Under the pieces are notes generated by a model. It did not search any database and was not told the origin of the DNA. It saw nothing but the letters and a program-made list of their open reading frames with translations. The translations under genes and the position numbers were made by a program. A stretch of 7,524 nt of DNA from positions 1 to 7,524 of the forward strand of contig JAUWHQ010000164.1 in the NCBI GenBank assembly GCA_030605805.1, written 5' to 3'. Origin of the DNA: Methanosarcinales archaeon (lineage in GTDB: Archaea > Halobacteriota > Methanosarcinia > Methanosarcinales > Methanogasteraceae). How positions within the stretch are numbered: position 1 is the stretch's first letter; the number at the start of each line of letters is the position of its first letter. This document shows, piece after piece, positions 1 through 5,660 of the stretch.

Positions 1-125
1 AATAGGTGGTAATTGGAAAGTAGTAAAAAGTCACTATAATTTAGGTATTTCTCATTTACTTTATTTATTGGTGCGACTTGTGTAACGCGAATTATCAAAG
101 AGCCATAAGGTGGTTGTGTGGAGAA

Positions 126-139
126 GTCACCCAAGTGAC
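126..139 (-). terminator. short stem-loop after the last gene of the exported-protein cluster
   Basis: A 5-bp perfect inverted repeat (gtcac/gtgac, loop ccaa) lies 8 nt beyond the stop codon of the DUF5305 gene. Read on the minus strand it is followed by a short pyrimidine stretch (ttctcc), not a true U-run. It is the only candidate transcription end for the six-gene cluster in the window. The remaining bases 1-125 contain no gene or motif that I recognise. Confidence 0.35.
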
Positions 140-147
140 GCTTTTAC

Positions 148-1164
148 TTAATCCCTCCCCTCTTCATTCACAACTGATCGATACTCATACCGCATGGACC
201 CGTCAAAGATGTAATAATCCTGGTTTTTCTGTATGATCGGCTTTCCGAGTTCCTCTGCAACCTTGACAAGATCGCCGAGTGAACGTAAGGTTATGACCGA
301 TTGCCCGATTTCTACCGGGACGTCTGTTGCATCCGCAATCCAATCGCCGTATTTCTTCTTTGCGGACCTGATCTCTTTCTCGGCTTTGCCGACCGCCGTT
401 TCTGTGTCCCTTGTCAGGGATACAAAGAGAATAAGTGAAATAAGGATCAAAACTGCTGCAGCCGTTGAATATGTTCTTCTGCTCTTCACGTTTTGCTTGA
501 TGATCGTCTTTTTGGTTTTGATCGATCCTGTTTTCTCATCGGCGTTGCTCTCTATGGTGAAGACGTTCTTGTTGAGCGGAATTACAAGACTTGGTGTGTA
601 AAACTCATCGACGTCACCCACATTCGTTCTGGCGATCGTGTGGATGTTGTATTTGATCGTTAGTGTCGGATTTTGTGCGCGTACTCCGATCTCGTCGCTT
701 ATATCCGAAAGCACCTCTTCATAATGCGCGAGATCGATCCGGAGATCCTCTGTGAACGTGGCTGATCTTCCGCTGGAATTGAAGGTTGTTTGCGGCACCA
801 GAACGTAGCATTTCTCCCACTCATCGCCTGATGCAACATACGCGGTAACATCGTATTCGCAGGTGATTTCGGCATCGCGGTCACAGGTAAACTCGTATCC
901 GAAAGCGGCGTCGATGCGTTCCGTAATCTTCCTGAAATACGTGTTCCCGGGCCCCATCGTCGTGGTTCCGTACAGGTCGTTTGGTTTGAGGCAGACATCG
1001 TAATAGGGATCCCCACTGTGCGTGTATGTGAGCACAGTGACCTCATGCGTAACCTCGGTCGGAAGATTGTATGCGGTGTATGCGTCAAACGCGAGGACGA
1101 CGAATAACAGGGCGAGAATCGCTATTACCGCTAATCTGATTCTCTGGTCGATCTCTTTTTTCAT
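148..1164 (-). CDS. DUF5305 family two-pass membrane protein
   Basis: A 338-residue protein with an N-terminal membrane segment (about residues 10-29), a long extracytoplasmic domain (about 30-232), a second membrane segment (about 233-252) and a cytoplasmic C-terminal part of about 85 residues. The C-terminal part is a charged helix (KAEKEIRSAKKKYG) followed by a small domain (LRSLGDLVKVAEELGKP ... YYIFDG). This architecture and the TFTEDLRIDLAHYEEVL block match what I know of the archaeal DUF5305 family, which often sits beside signal peptidase genes. I chose ATG 1164 because aaggag (1171-1176) lies 6 nt upstream. The in-frame GTG at 1170 touches that site and would be a poor start. The ATG shares ATGA with the stop of the preceding signal peptidase gene, so the two are probably translationally coupled. 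Biochemical function is unknown; from context it may assist assembly or anchoring of the exported proteins (inference). Confidence 0.8.
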   Translation of the reverse strand: MKKEIDQRIRLAVIAILALLFVVLAFDAYTAYNLPTEVTHEVTVLTYTHSGDPYYDVCLKPNDLYGTTTMGPGNTYFRKITERIDAAFGYEFTCDRDAEITCEYDVTAYVASGDEWEKCYVLVPQTTFNSSGRSATFTEDLRIDLAHYEEVLSDISDEIGVRAQNPTLTIKYNIHTIARTNVGDVDEFYTPSLVIPLNKNVFTIESNADEKTGSIKTKKTIIKQNVKSRRTYSTAAAVLILISLILFVSLTRDTETAVGKAEKEIRSAKKKYGDWIADATDVPVEIGQSVITLRSLGDLVKVAEELGKPIIQKNQDYYIFDGSMRYEYRSVVNEEGRD

Positions 1165-2246
1165 GCCCACTCCTTAGATGACAGCGACGACAGCCCCACA
1201 AGCACTGGCATCCGCCTCAATTGTTTAAGTATGGGTCTTCGGTGCTTAAATCTCTTTCGTATCCATAGCGGGGATAATGTGAGTGTAAGAAGGATCGGAG
1301 GGAAGAGTATGGACACCACGCATGGCAGATACGGATTTACCCCTGCGAGTGCAACGATCCAGAATACGGGCAGGATGTAAGGGGATTCGGATACTGCCAT
1401 CTTCGTTCTTGATCCTGCTGATCCTGATCCCGCGCTGGCAGACACTGGCACCGGCATGTTCACCTCATCGGCACTCTTTCCGGGTAGCACCACGTGATTC
1501 GGAAGCACCGCGGAGTCTGCCCTGTTAACCGGGTTGAAGACAAAGACACTCGACAGGGATTCAAAATTTTCGATTCTTTGCGTTCCTGAAACTTCGGCAT
1601 ATCCGCATCCGGTCAGGTACGGAATAAACAACGCTCCGAAGACAAATGTGCCTGCGAGCATGATTGTCGAGAGTCTTGTGTAGTTTATTACGGTCGGCGT
1701 CCTTCTCTTCTTCTCTTTCTTATTCGCCCGGTCGGTCTTCCTTGCAAGCACCGGATTGCTGTACATCGCGATCTTCCTGAGTTCGTCTGCAATGATCAGA
1801 AGCGATGGCAGGATGACCAGCACTATAAATGTCATCTGTTTCTTTGAACGCTCCACGGCGTAGCCGAGATACGGGAGAACAAAGACCATCTCTCCGATCA
1901 CGTCATCCGAAGTGACCGTATATGAGTCAGCATCCTCGTTTGCATCTCCCTTTGTCTGTATATTGATGATGCCGTCTTCTTCTTCGATCTGCATCGCCCT
2001 GTGCGTAACAACGACATTTTCAGCCCCGCCAGGGTCATGATACACGATGATATCGCCGACCCTGACATCCTCAGGTGTTATGGTTTTGACAACGACCATA
2101 TCACCGGGCTGCATGATCGGGCTCATGCTGCCGCTCAAAACGACGAGGAACTGGAGGGCTCCGGTGACCGCGGGTATGATCACGCAGATCGTTGCGATCA
2201 TCGCTACGATGAGCGAGGACGCCAGGGTTATGGTACGCTTATCCAT
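1161..2246 (-). CDS. signal peptidase I (archaeal/ER type, SipW-like) with extra C-terminal membrane module
   Basis: 361 residues. An N-terminal membrane anchor (about 7-36) is followed by the catalytic domain with the usual boxes: VLSGSMSPIM with nucleophile Ser40, PGDMVVV, VGDIIVY, THR with His82, and TKGDANED with Asp101. Ser-His-Asp is the ER/archaeal arrangement rather than the bacterial Ser-Lys. A membrane segment at about 136-153 closes the domain, where a typical family member ends. This protein continues for about 200 more residues: a basic linker (KKEKKRR), a third hydrophobic segment (about 194-212), a Ser/Ala/Gly-rich stretch, a fourth hydrophobic segment (about 289-325) and a basic tail. 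It should cut signal peptides outside the membrane, most likely those of the neighbouring SipW-cognate proteins. The start codon lies 19 nt inside the preceding gene, with no strong ribosome site, which suggests coupled translation. The role of the C-terminal module is unknown. Confidence 0.88.
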   Translation of the reverse strand: MDKRTITLASSLIVAMIATICVIIPAVTGALQFLVVLSGSMSPIMQPGDMVVVKTITPEDVRVGDIIVYHDPGGAENVVVTHRAMQIEEEDGIINIQTKGDANEDADSYTVTSDDVIGEMVFVLPYLGYAVERSKKQMTFIVLVILPSLLIIADELRKIAMYSNPVLARKTDRANKKEKKRRTPTVINYTRLSTIMLAGTFVFGALFIPYLTGCGYAEVSGTQRIENFESLSSVFVFNPVNRADSAVLPNHVVLPGKSADEVNMPVPVSASAGSGSAGSRTKMAVSESPYILPVFWIVALAGVNPYLPCVVSILFPPILLTLTLSPLWIRKRFKHRRPILKQLRRMPVLVGLSSLSSKEWA

Positions 2247-2830
2247 TGATTTGTCTCGGTTGCATTGTATTTCTGCCCATCATCTATGCAGACACAATCA
2301 TAATCATCACATTTATCGCATTTCCTGTTGTCATGCGGCACGCAGACGGTCACATTACCCTCAACATCCTCGTCCACGCCGTCGCTCGCAGTGAAATTGA
2401 TCATGTAAACCCTGCCATTGCCGTGTTTAGCATTGCACATTTCACCATCGCCGGTTCCGGACCGCTCTGCCCTGAGGCTGGCTACATCAGTTCCGATCCC
2501 GTACGCATCCGGCGTATGGTTGCCGTCACCAAATTCATCGGTGGGTTCATCGCTGGTGATGTTTGTGATATTGATTTCAACCATCATGCCGTCAGGATCG
2601 AAGACGCCTTCGATGGATATGTTCACGAACTGGTGATTGGGCTCCCAGAGGCAGGATATGTTTGGCTTTGCGCACGAAACATCGGGAGGTGATCCCCATG
2701 TGCCGGCAGTAGCGGTGTTTTCTACGCTCATCTCGGTGTCAGAGAAGTATGAGAATGTTACTCCGCTCATTGCGTATCCCGATGACAGAAGTATCATCGA
2801 TACAAACAATGTTTTCATGATTCGATTCAT
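2228..2830 (-). CDS. exported protein with SipW-cognate signal peptide, Ig/HYR-like domain and Cys-rich tail
   Basis: 200 residues. The N-terminus is a short hydrophobic signal ending in SGVTFSYFSDTEMSVENTATAGT, which fits the SipW-cognate (TasA/camelysin-type) pattern; cleavage before SYFSDTE is likely. Residues about 70-165 (DPDG...VEINITNITSDEPTD...GDG...PDAYGIG...LRAERSGTGDG...RVYMINFTASDG...VTVCVPHD) resemble the Ig/HYR-like repeats found in many secreted bacterial and archaeal proteins. There are eight N-glycosylation sequons (Asn57, 70, 87, 90, 104, 145, 159, 189). Eight cysteines are present, four of them in CDKCDDYDCVC (CxxC-x4-CxC), which could bind metal or form disulfides. ATG 2830 follows the preceding stop codon directly and has ggagga (2838-2843) 7 nt upstream. 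The last 19 nt overlap the next signal peptidase gene. It is probably a surface matrix component or cap and a substrate of one of the flanking peptidases (inference). Confidence 0.78.
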   Translation of the reverse strand: MNRIMKTLFVSMILLSSGYAMSGVTFSYFSDTEMSVENTATAGTWGSPPDVSCAKPNISCLWEPNHQFVNISIEGVFDPDGMMVEINITNITSDEPTDEFGDGNHTPDAYGIGTDVASLRAERSGTGDGEMCNAKHGNGRVYMINFTASDGVDEDVEGNVTVCVPHDNRKCDKCDDYDCVCIDDGQKYNATETNQWISVP

Positions 2831-3307
2831 TTATAGTTCCTCCGTATATTTAATTATCTTTCTAATTTCAATTATGATAAGCATCATCGCAGGCAGGAGG
2901 ATGAGTGATAGATAACCCCTGTCTGTGTTTGCGAATCGGATGAACGATCCGAGGTGCGGGATTTTGAACCTGAAGATGCCCGTAATATCAGATGGTTGCA
3001 CTATGTAATCATCAATCTCGCTATTCGAATCCCCTTTCGTTGTGATTCCATTTTCATCGATCGTTATGATCCGGTGAGTGATGGATATTATGTTGTCCCC
3101 TGTATCAGGTTTGTATACTATAATATCTCCCACCTCCAGTTTGTCCGGATCAATTGGTGGTGTCGTCACAATGATAACATCAGACGCCGTGATCACAGGT
3201 TCCATGCTGTGTCCTGAGACTGTGAGGAAACGGACCGGTGCAGCGTGAACCATTGCGTAGATCAGCACAATCGCGGCGATACAAAGTAAGGCATCGTTCT
3301 TCTTCAT
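2831..3307 (-). CDS. signal peptidase I (archaeal/ER type, SipW-like)
   Basis: 158 residues, the usual size for an archaeal signal peptidase I. An N-terminal membrane segment (about 5-22) precedes the catalytic boxes: VSGHSMEPVI with nucleophile Ser34, a hydrophobic strand ending IIVTTP, VGDIIVYKP, ITHRI with His78, and TKGDSNSEIDD with Asp93. A C-terminal hydrophobic segment (about 132-150) would be the second membrane anchor, as in SipW and Sec11. ATG 3307 is chosen because ggaggaa (3314-3320) sits 6 nt upstream; the in-frame TTG at 3322 lies ahead of that site. The stop codon directly abuts the next gene's ATG, and the 3' end of this gene supplies that gene's ribosome site. Lying between SipW-cognate substrates, it is best read as their dedicated peptidase. 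It is paralogous to the longer enzyme at 1161-2246 but lacks the C-terminal module. Confidence 0.9.
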   Translation of the reverse strand: MKKNDALLCIAAIVLIYAMVHAAPVRFLTVSGHSMEPVITASDVIIVTTPPIDPDKLEVGDIIVYKPDTGDNIISITHRIITIDENGITTKGDSNSEIDDYIVQPSDITGIFRFKIPHLGSFIRFANTDRGYLSLILLPAMMLIIIEIRKIIKYTEEL

Positions 3308-3320
3308 CGGGCGTTCCTCC

Positions 3321-3349
3321 AAAAATAAAGGAAGGTGACAAGGGTCACC
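3321..3349 (-). terminator. stem-loop plus U-rich tract between second exported-protein gene and first signal peptidase gene
   Basis: Perfect 6-bp inverted repeat ggtgac/gtcacc (3334-3339 and 3344-3349, loop of 4). On the minus strand it begins just 2 nt after the stop codon at 3352 and is followed by ttcctttattttt (3333-3321). The next gene's ribosome site follows immediately. It looks like a partial terminator or RNA-stability element that would let the exported-protein genes be expressed more strongly than the peptidases downstream. Its function is inference; the repeat is directly visible. Confidence 0.5.
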
Positions 3350-3351
3350 AC

Positions 3352-3981
3352 CTATCTATCTGGTGTCTCTATCTGATCCAGGTCAAGTTTCCAGTCGAAC
3401 ACCACGACATCACCCTGGATGTCGTTGTTGGTTTCGTTGGGAAGCTCCCAGTAGAACTCGGCGTAATATGTTTCGCCATGCAGAAGGTCTCCAAGCAGGT
3501 AGGTCACGTCCTCAATCTCGTTGAGTGTTTTATTGACCTCGATGGTGGTATACGGTGCCACCACATAAGCTTCTCCATTGGAGATCCATGTGTGTTTACC
3601 CCACCTGATCTCTGTTACCTTCAGATGGTCGCCAAGATCGCCTGGTTCCGCTGTATTGATCTCAGGCTCCGGATTGTCGCCTTCTGTGTTGTTGATGTTT
3701 ACTATCGTCATGTATGCTTTGCCGTCACAGGTTCCATTGTTGTGATATGACTGGAGCCCGTTATTGCCGTCGTACCAGCTCTGACCGGTGTGACCGGTGT
3801 AACTGGGCTGGATGCCTTCTATCACAATTGTGTTGTAGCACGTCTCCAGATCCAGAGTCCCTGCGGTGAATGTGTTTCCTTCGCTTGTCTCTGTATCTAT
3901 GTAGTAGGCAAACGTGCCAGCACCTGCCGCAAGCATTGCTACAAGTCCGATCGTAACGATTGGTAGTAGTATTTGTCTCAT
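3352..3981 (-). CDS. TasA/camelysin-like exported protein with SipW-cognate signal peptide
   Basis: 209 residues. The signal peptide MRQILLPIVTIGLVAMLAAG is followed by AGTFAYYIDTETSEGNTFTA and GTLDLE, the signature of SipW-cognate signal peptides. By analogy with TasA, cleavage is expected after Ala25, before YYIDTE. The mature part is a predicted beta-sandwich. Its C-terminal pattern (LHGETYYAEFYWELP ... NDIQGDVVVFDWKLDLDQ) is typical of the TasA/camelysin class. Sequons include NGT, NNT, NKT and NET. Only two cysteines are present (Cys48 and Cys85), which could form a disulfide. ATG 3981 was chosen over the longer frame because gaggtga (3987-3993) sits 5 nt upstream and the signal peptide then begins normally. 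It is a paralogue of the protein at 4044-4658 (shared AGTFAYY.DTETS.GNTFTA and NNGTCDG) and likely builds or decorates the same surface fibre. Confidence 0.85.
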   Translation of the reverse strand: MRQILLPIVTIGLVAMLAAGAGTFAYYIDTETSEGNTFTAGTLDLETCYNTIVIEGIQPSYTGHTGQSWYDGNNGLQSYHNNGTCDGKAYMTIVNINNTEGDNPEPEINTAEPGDLGDHLKVTEIRWGKHTWISNGEAYVVAPYTTIEVNKTLNEIEDVTYLLGDLLHGETYYAEFYWELPNETNNDIQGDVVVFDWKLDLDQIETPDR

Positions 3982-4002
3982 TATTGTCACCTCAGGATGA
4001 AG

Positions 4003-4027
4003 AAAAAAGTGGACACGGATGCCCACT
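4003..4027 (-). terminator. stem-loop plus U6 tract between the two TasA-like genes
   Basis: On the minus strand agtggg (4027-4022) pairs with tccact (4013-4008), five Watson-Crick pairs and one G-U, loop of 8. The transcript then runs straight into six U residues (4008-4003). It lies in the 62-nt gap after the stop codon at 4044 and ahead of the next gene's ribosome site. This fits a partial terminator or 3'-end stabiliser that would make the first exported protein the most abundant product of the cluster (inference). Confidence 0.5.
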
Positions 4028-4043
4028 CTTTATTCACTCACAG

Positions 4044-4658
4044 CTAGTACGGATTCGTTGAATGTGGCATCTCCTTCTGCAGCAGGTCGATCACTACATC
4101 GAATGTGCTGCTGTCGCTCTGGATTATGTTGCCCACATCTGATGGGACATAGTAGCCCACCGGGAAGGAGCGGGTCTGACCTGCCGTAAGCTTACCGAGA
4201 GCTATCTGGTTATCACTGTTGTTGTGGGTCGCTGCAAAGTTTGCAAGCGTGCCGTTGTATACTTCAGCGCCAGTGTCGTCCCAGATCACGATGCAGAGGT
4301 TCTGTGAGAGTTCTCCTTCACCTGCTCCACCGGTGGTGTCGACGTGACCTTCTGGCTCGGTCAGTCCATTGTCGTCATCAACCAGGTTCTCCATCCACAT
4401 CGAGAGATAGCCGTCACAGGTTCCGTTGTTTGTCAGGTTTATGCCCTTGGGATCAGATTCTGCGTAGCTTGGCTGTATGTTCTCGATCGTGAAACTGCTC
4501 GATAGGGGGTTCTCTCCATTTACCTCCAGGTCCAGTGTACCTGCGGTGAATGTGTTTCCTACACTCGTCTCCGTGTCTACGTAGTATGCGAACGTACCTG
4601 CGCCCGCCATCGCTGCTACCATGCCTATCATAAGAAGGCTTGCTAATACTTTATTCAT
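4044..4658 (-). CDS. TasA/camelysin-like exported protein with SipW-cognate signal peptide (first gene of cluster)
   Basis: 204 residues. The signal peptide MNKVLASLLMIGMVAAMAGA is followed by GTFAYYVDTETSVGNTFTAG and TLDLE; expected cleavage is after Ala24, giving a mature N-terminus YYVDTE as in TasA. The rest is a single beta-sandwich-like domain with Cys81 and Cys122, the NNGTCDG block shared with the next gene, and a C-terminal LTAGQTRSFPVGYYVP...FDVVIDLLQ typical of the family. Sequons include NLT, NGT (twice) and NNS. The frame is open for 117 more codons upstream, but ATG 4658 has aggagatga just upstream and starts the signal peptide correctly; the upstream part is leader sequence. 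TasA of Bacillus and the bundling pilus protein AbpA of Pyrobaculum are known fibre-forming members of this fold. Being promoter-proximal, this is the best candidate for the main fibre subunit (inference). Confidence 0.87.
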   Translation of the reverse strand: MNKVLASLLMIGMVAAMAGAGTFAYYVDTETSVGNTFTAGTLDLEVNGENPLSSSFTIENIQPSYAESDPKGINLTNNGTCDGYLSMWMENLVDDDNGLTEPEGHVDTTGGAGEGELSQNLCIVIWDDTGAEVYNGTLANFAATHNNSDNQIALGKLTAGQTRSFPVGYYVPSDVGNIIQSDSSTFDVVIDLLQKEMPHSTNPY

Positions 4659-4966
4659 GTTTCTTTCATCTCCTATTGGTTTGTTTCGTTTGTTCTGTGT
4701 TCTTGTCCGGGTCATGTTCCCATGACCTCGTGTCTTCCTGCAACCTGCAGGAGTCCCCGACGCCCCGAAAAGCACTCGAGCGGAAAGTAGTACACCAGAG
4801 TGTACACTAACGCAATCTTTGCGTGCAATGCTTTTGTCAAGCGCCACAAGGATTTGCGTCCTGTGGTGCTTGTCGCACTTCGGCTGTCGGTGATGCGTCT
4901 TTGTCGCAATATCCTGCCTGTGCAGGACAATCCGGCGACGCATCGATCCGGATCGGCTGTTGCGTA
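4659..4966 (-). promoter_or_regulatory. long structured leader of the exported-protein cluster
   Basis: Between the predicted transcription start (about 4966, from the TATA box) and ATG 4658 there are about 300 nt without a credible gene. The stretch is packed with short inverted repeats: 4710-4727 (7 bp, ggtcatg/catgacc), 4736-4752 (7 bp, tcctgca/tgcagga), 4790-4805 (6 bp), 4810-4824 (6 bp, acgcaa/ttgcgt) and 4838-4872 (about 14 bp with one bulge). Next come 4892-4944 (outer 8 bp gatgcgtc/gacgcatc enclosing 4912-4927, tcctgc/gcagga) and a 12-nt palindrome cgatccggatcg at 4944-4955. An 8-nt direct repeat ttgtcgca occurs at 4870-4877 and 4901-4908. I do not recognise a known riboswitch. Possible roles are RNA-based control or mRNA stabilisation. 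Confidence 0.5.
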
Positions 4967-4987
4967 CCATTAGAAACGCACCATGAG

Positions 4988-4995
4988 TATATAAA
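4988..4995 (-). promoter_or_regulatory. archaeal TATA box of the exported-protein cluster
   Basis: TTTATATA on the minus strand, matching the archaeal TATA consensus. The expected start is about 25 nt downstream, near 4966. The upstream BRE position is overlapped by the first unit of the 13-bp repeat array and is not purine-rich, so the basal promoter may depend on a regulator. Confidence 0.6.
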
Positions 4996-5073
4996 TGGTT
5001 AAGAACCACTGGTTCGAACTACTGGTTCTGACTATAGGTTCTAACCACAAGTCCTTACCACAGGTTCGGACGT
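4996..5073 (+). repeat. degenerate 13-bp tandem repeats next to the TATA box (operator-like array)
   Basis: Six consecutive units at exact 13-bp spacing: tggttaagaacca (4996), ctggttcgaacta (5009), ctggttctgacta (5022), taggttctaacca (5035), caagtccttacca (5048) and caggttcggacgt (5061). The core is GGTTC-N2-AAC-type, so most units are themselves imperfect palindromes. The junction gaaccactggttc (5003-5015) is a perfect inverted repeat around one base. Divergence increases away from the TATA box. The array begins directly behind the TATA box on the upstream side, the place for an activator array or a repressor covering the BRE. Confidence 0.65.
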
Positions 5074-5354
5074 GAGGTAAGGTGGTCTCGCGTCCCTGTT
5101 TCTGCCAACCCCTCACGCGTCTCACAACGCCGCCCGGGTCACTTCGGTTGGATCTAAAAACCCGATAAGAGCCACATCTCTGAGAGAAACCAAAACGAGT
5201 ATACCTCAAGCCAGCGGCTCGAAATAAAAACATAGCCCCAACCAGGGGAAGCGATCATGCGAAATCACGTCCCAGCGCAGACAGCATGCCCACACGCGGC
5301 ATAACCACAGTCGAGTTGTACTTACTCGAGTATTGTGTGGATATCCACATATAA
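5074..5354. other. intergenic stretch without a recognisable gene
   Basis: No frame here looks like a protein and I see no tRNA or rRNA. Visible structures are the inverted repeat ccttacc/ggtaagg (5053-5059 with 5076-5082), cccc/gggg around aacca (5236-5248), tcgag/ctcga (5311-5329) and the perfect 14-nt palindrome tgtggatatccaca (5336-5349). None can be assigned a function. An A+T-rich run (acatataaaa, 5348-5356) could be a plus-strand TATA element, but no gene follows it. Confidence 0.4.
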
Positions 5355-5416
5355 AACCACGAGATTACATGAGATTAACACAGAAATCTTGCGGAAATCT
5401 GTGTAATCTCGTGGTT
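5355..5416. repeat. 62-nt palindromic element, 15-bp perfect arms
   Basis: Arms aaccacgagattaca (5355-5369) and tgtaatctcgtggtt (5402-5416) are perfect reverse complements. The 32-nt centre can form a further hairpin (cacaga/tctgtg near 5379-5403). Related half-sequences occur at 6940-6952 and 6969-6985 (aaccacaagattacaca), so this is a member of an interspersed family within the window. It could act as a bidirectional terminator or be a miniature mobile/REP-like element. Positions 5417-5515 hold nothing else I recognise. Confidence 0.6.
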
Positions 5417-5515
5417 CCTACCACGGGGTACTCGAGCATGTTCACCTTTTCGTTGTAGACCGGCACGTATGTCCAGCCAATGGAACGCGCCTGGGCATTC
5501 CATGACCAAGCAGCA

Positions 5516-5660
5516 CCGCATCAGATGCGATAGTCCCCCGGGAACAGAGCAATGTCAAGACCGACGAGAGGCGCCCCTGCACGGTGGAGCGCAGTATCTG
5601 CCGGGATGTGGCAGACCGGGTCAGCACACACCACGATCTACCACTCGGTTATCTGAAATT
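5516..5660. repeat. direct repeat copy 1, downstream flank of the toxin-antitoxin pair
   Basis: Positions 5603-5654 are identical over 52 nt to 6671-6722, in the same orientation. To the left, similarity continues but is diverged: ccgcatcaga (5516/6582) and the block gcaat.tc.agaccgac. The spacing to the identical core is almost the same (87 against 89 nt). The core contains the last 11 codons and stop of the PIN toxin gene. Confidence 0.8.
5521..5604 (-). pseudogene. decayed coding fragment inside repeat copy 1
   Basis: Read on the minus strand this stretch gives a short frame containing APLVGLDIALFPGDYRI, ending at TGA (5523-5521). The matching part of copy 2 reads IPFVGLDIAPCPTIGYRLM. Across PxVGLDIA the DNA differences (cct/ccg, ctt/ctc, gac/gat, gct/gcg) are all at third codon positions and silent, which suggests that both come from a once functional protein-coding region. 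A one-base length difference upstream (37 against 38 nt) puts the two copies in different frames relative to the identical core, so at least one is frameshifted. I do not recognise the parent protein. Confidence 0.4.

Noticed and set aside
2246..2692. Plus-strand open frames opposite the exported-protein and peptidase genes (for example 2246-2692, 3238-3750, 233-601)
   Set aside because: They are antisense shadows of well-supported minus-strand genes with family motifs and overlapping starts.
4996..5073. 13-bp units considered as a CRISPR array
   Set aside because: Units are adjacent, too short and without spacers; no cas gene is nearby.
5006..5082. GGTTCGAAC suggested a tRNA T-arm
   Set aside because: No acceptor stem, anticodon arm or CCA-side pairing can be drawn; the word is part of a 13-bp tandem repeat.
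4712..5233. Open frames on the minus strand in the leader and upstream zone (4712-4930, 4970-5233) and the 117-codon upstream extension of the first TasA-like gene
   Set aside because: No ribosome sites, no family-like composition, and they run across the hairpins, TATA box and 13-bp repeats. The signal peptide fixes the real start at 4658.
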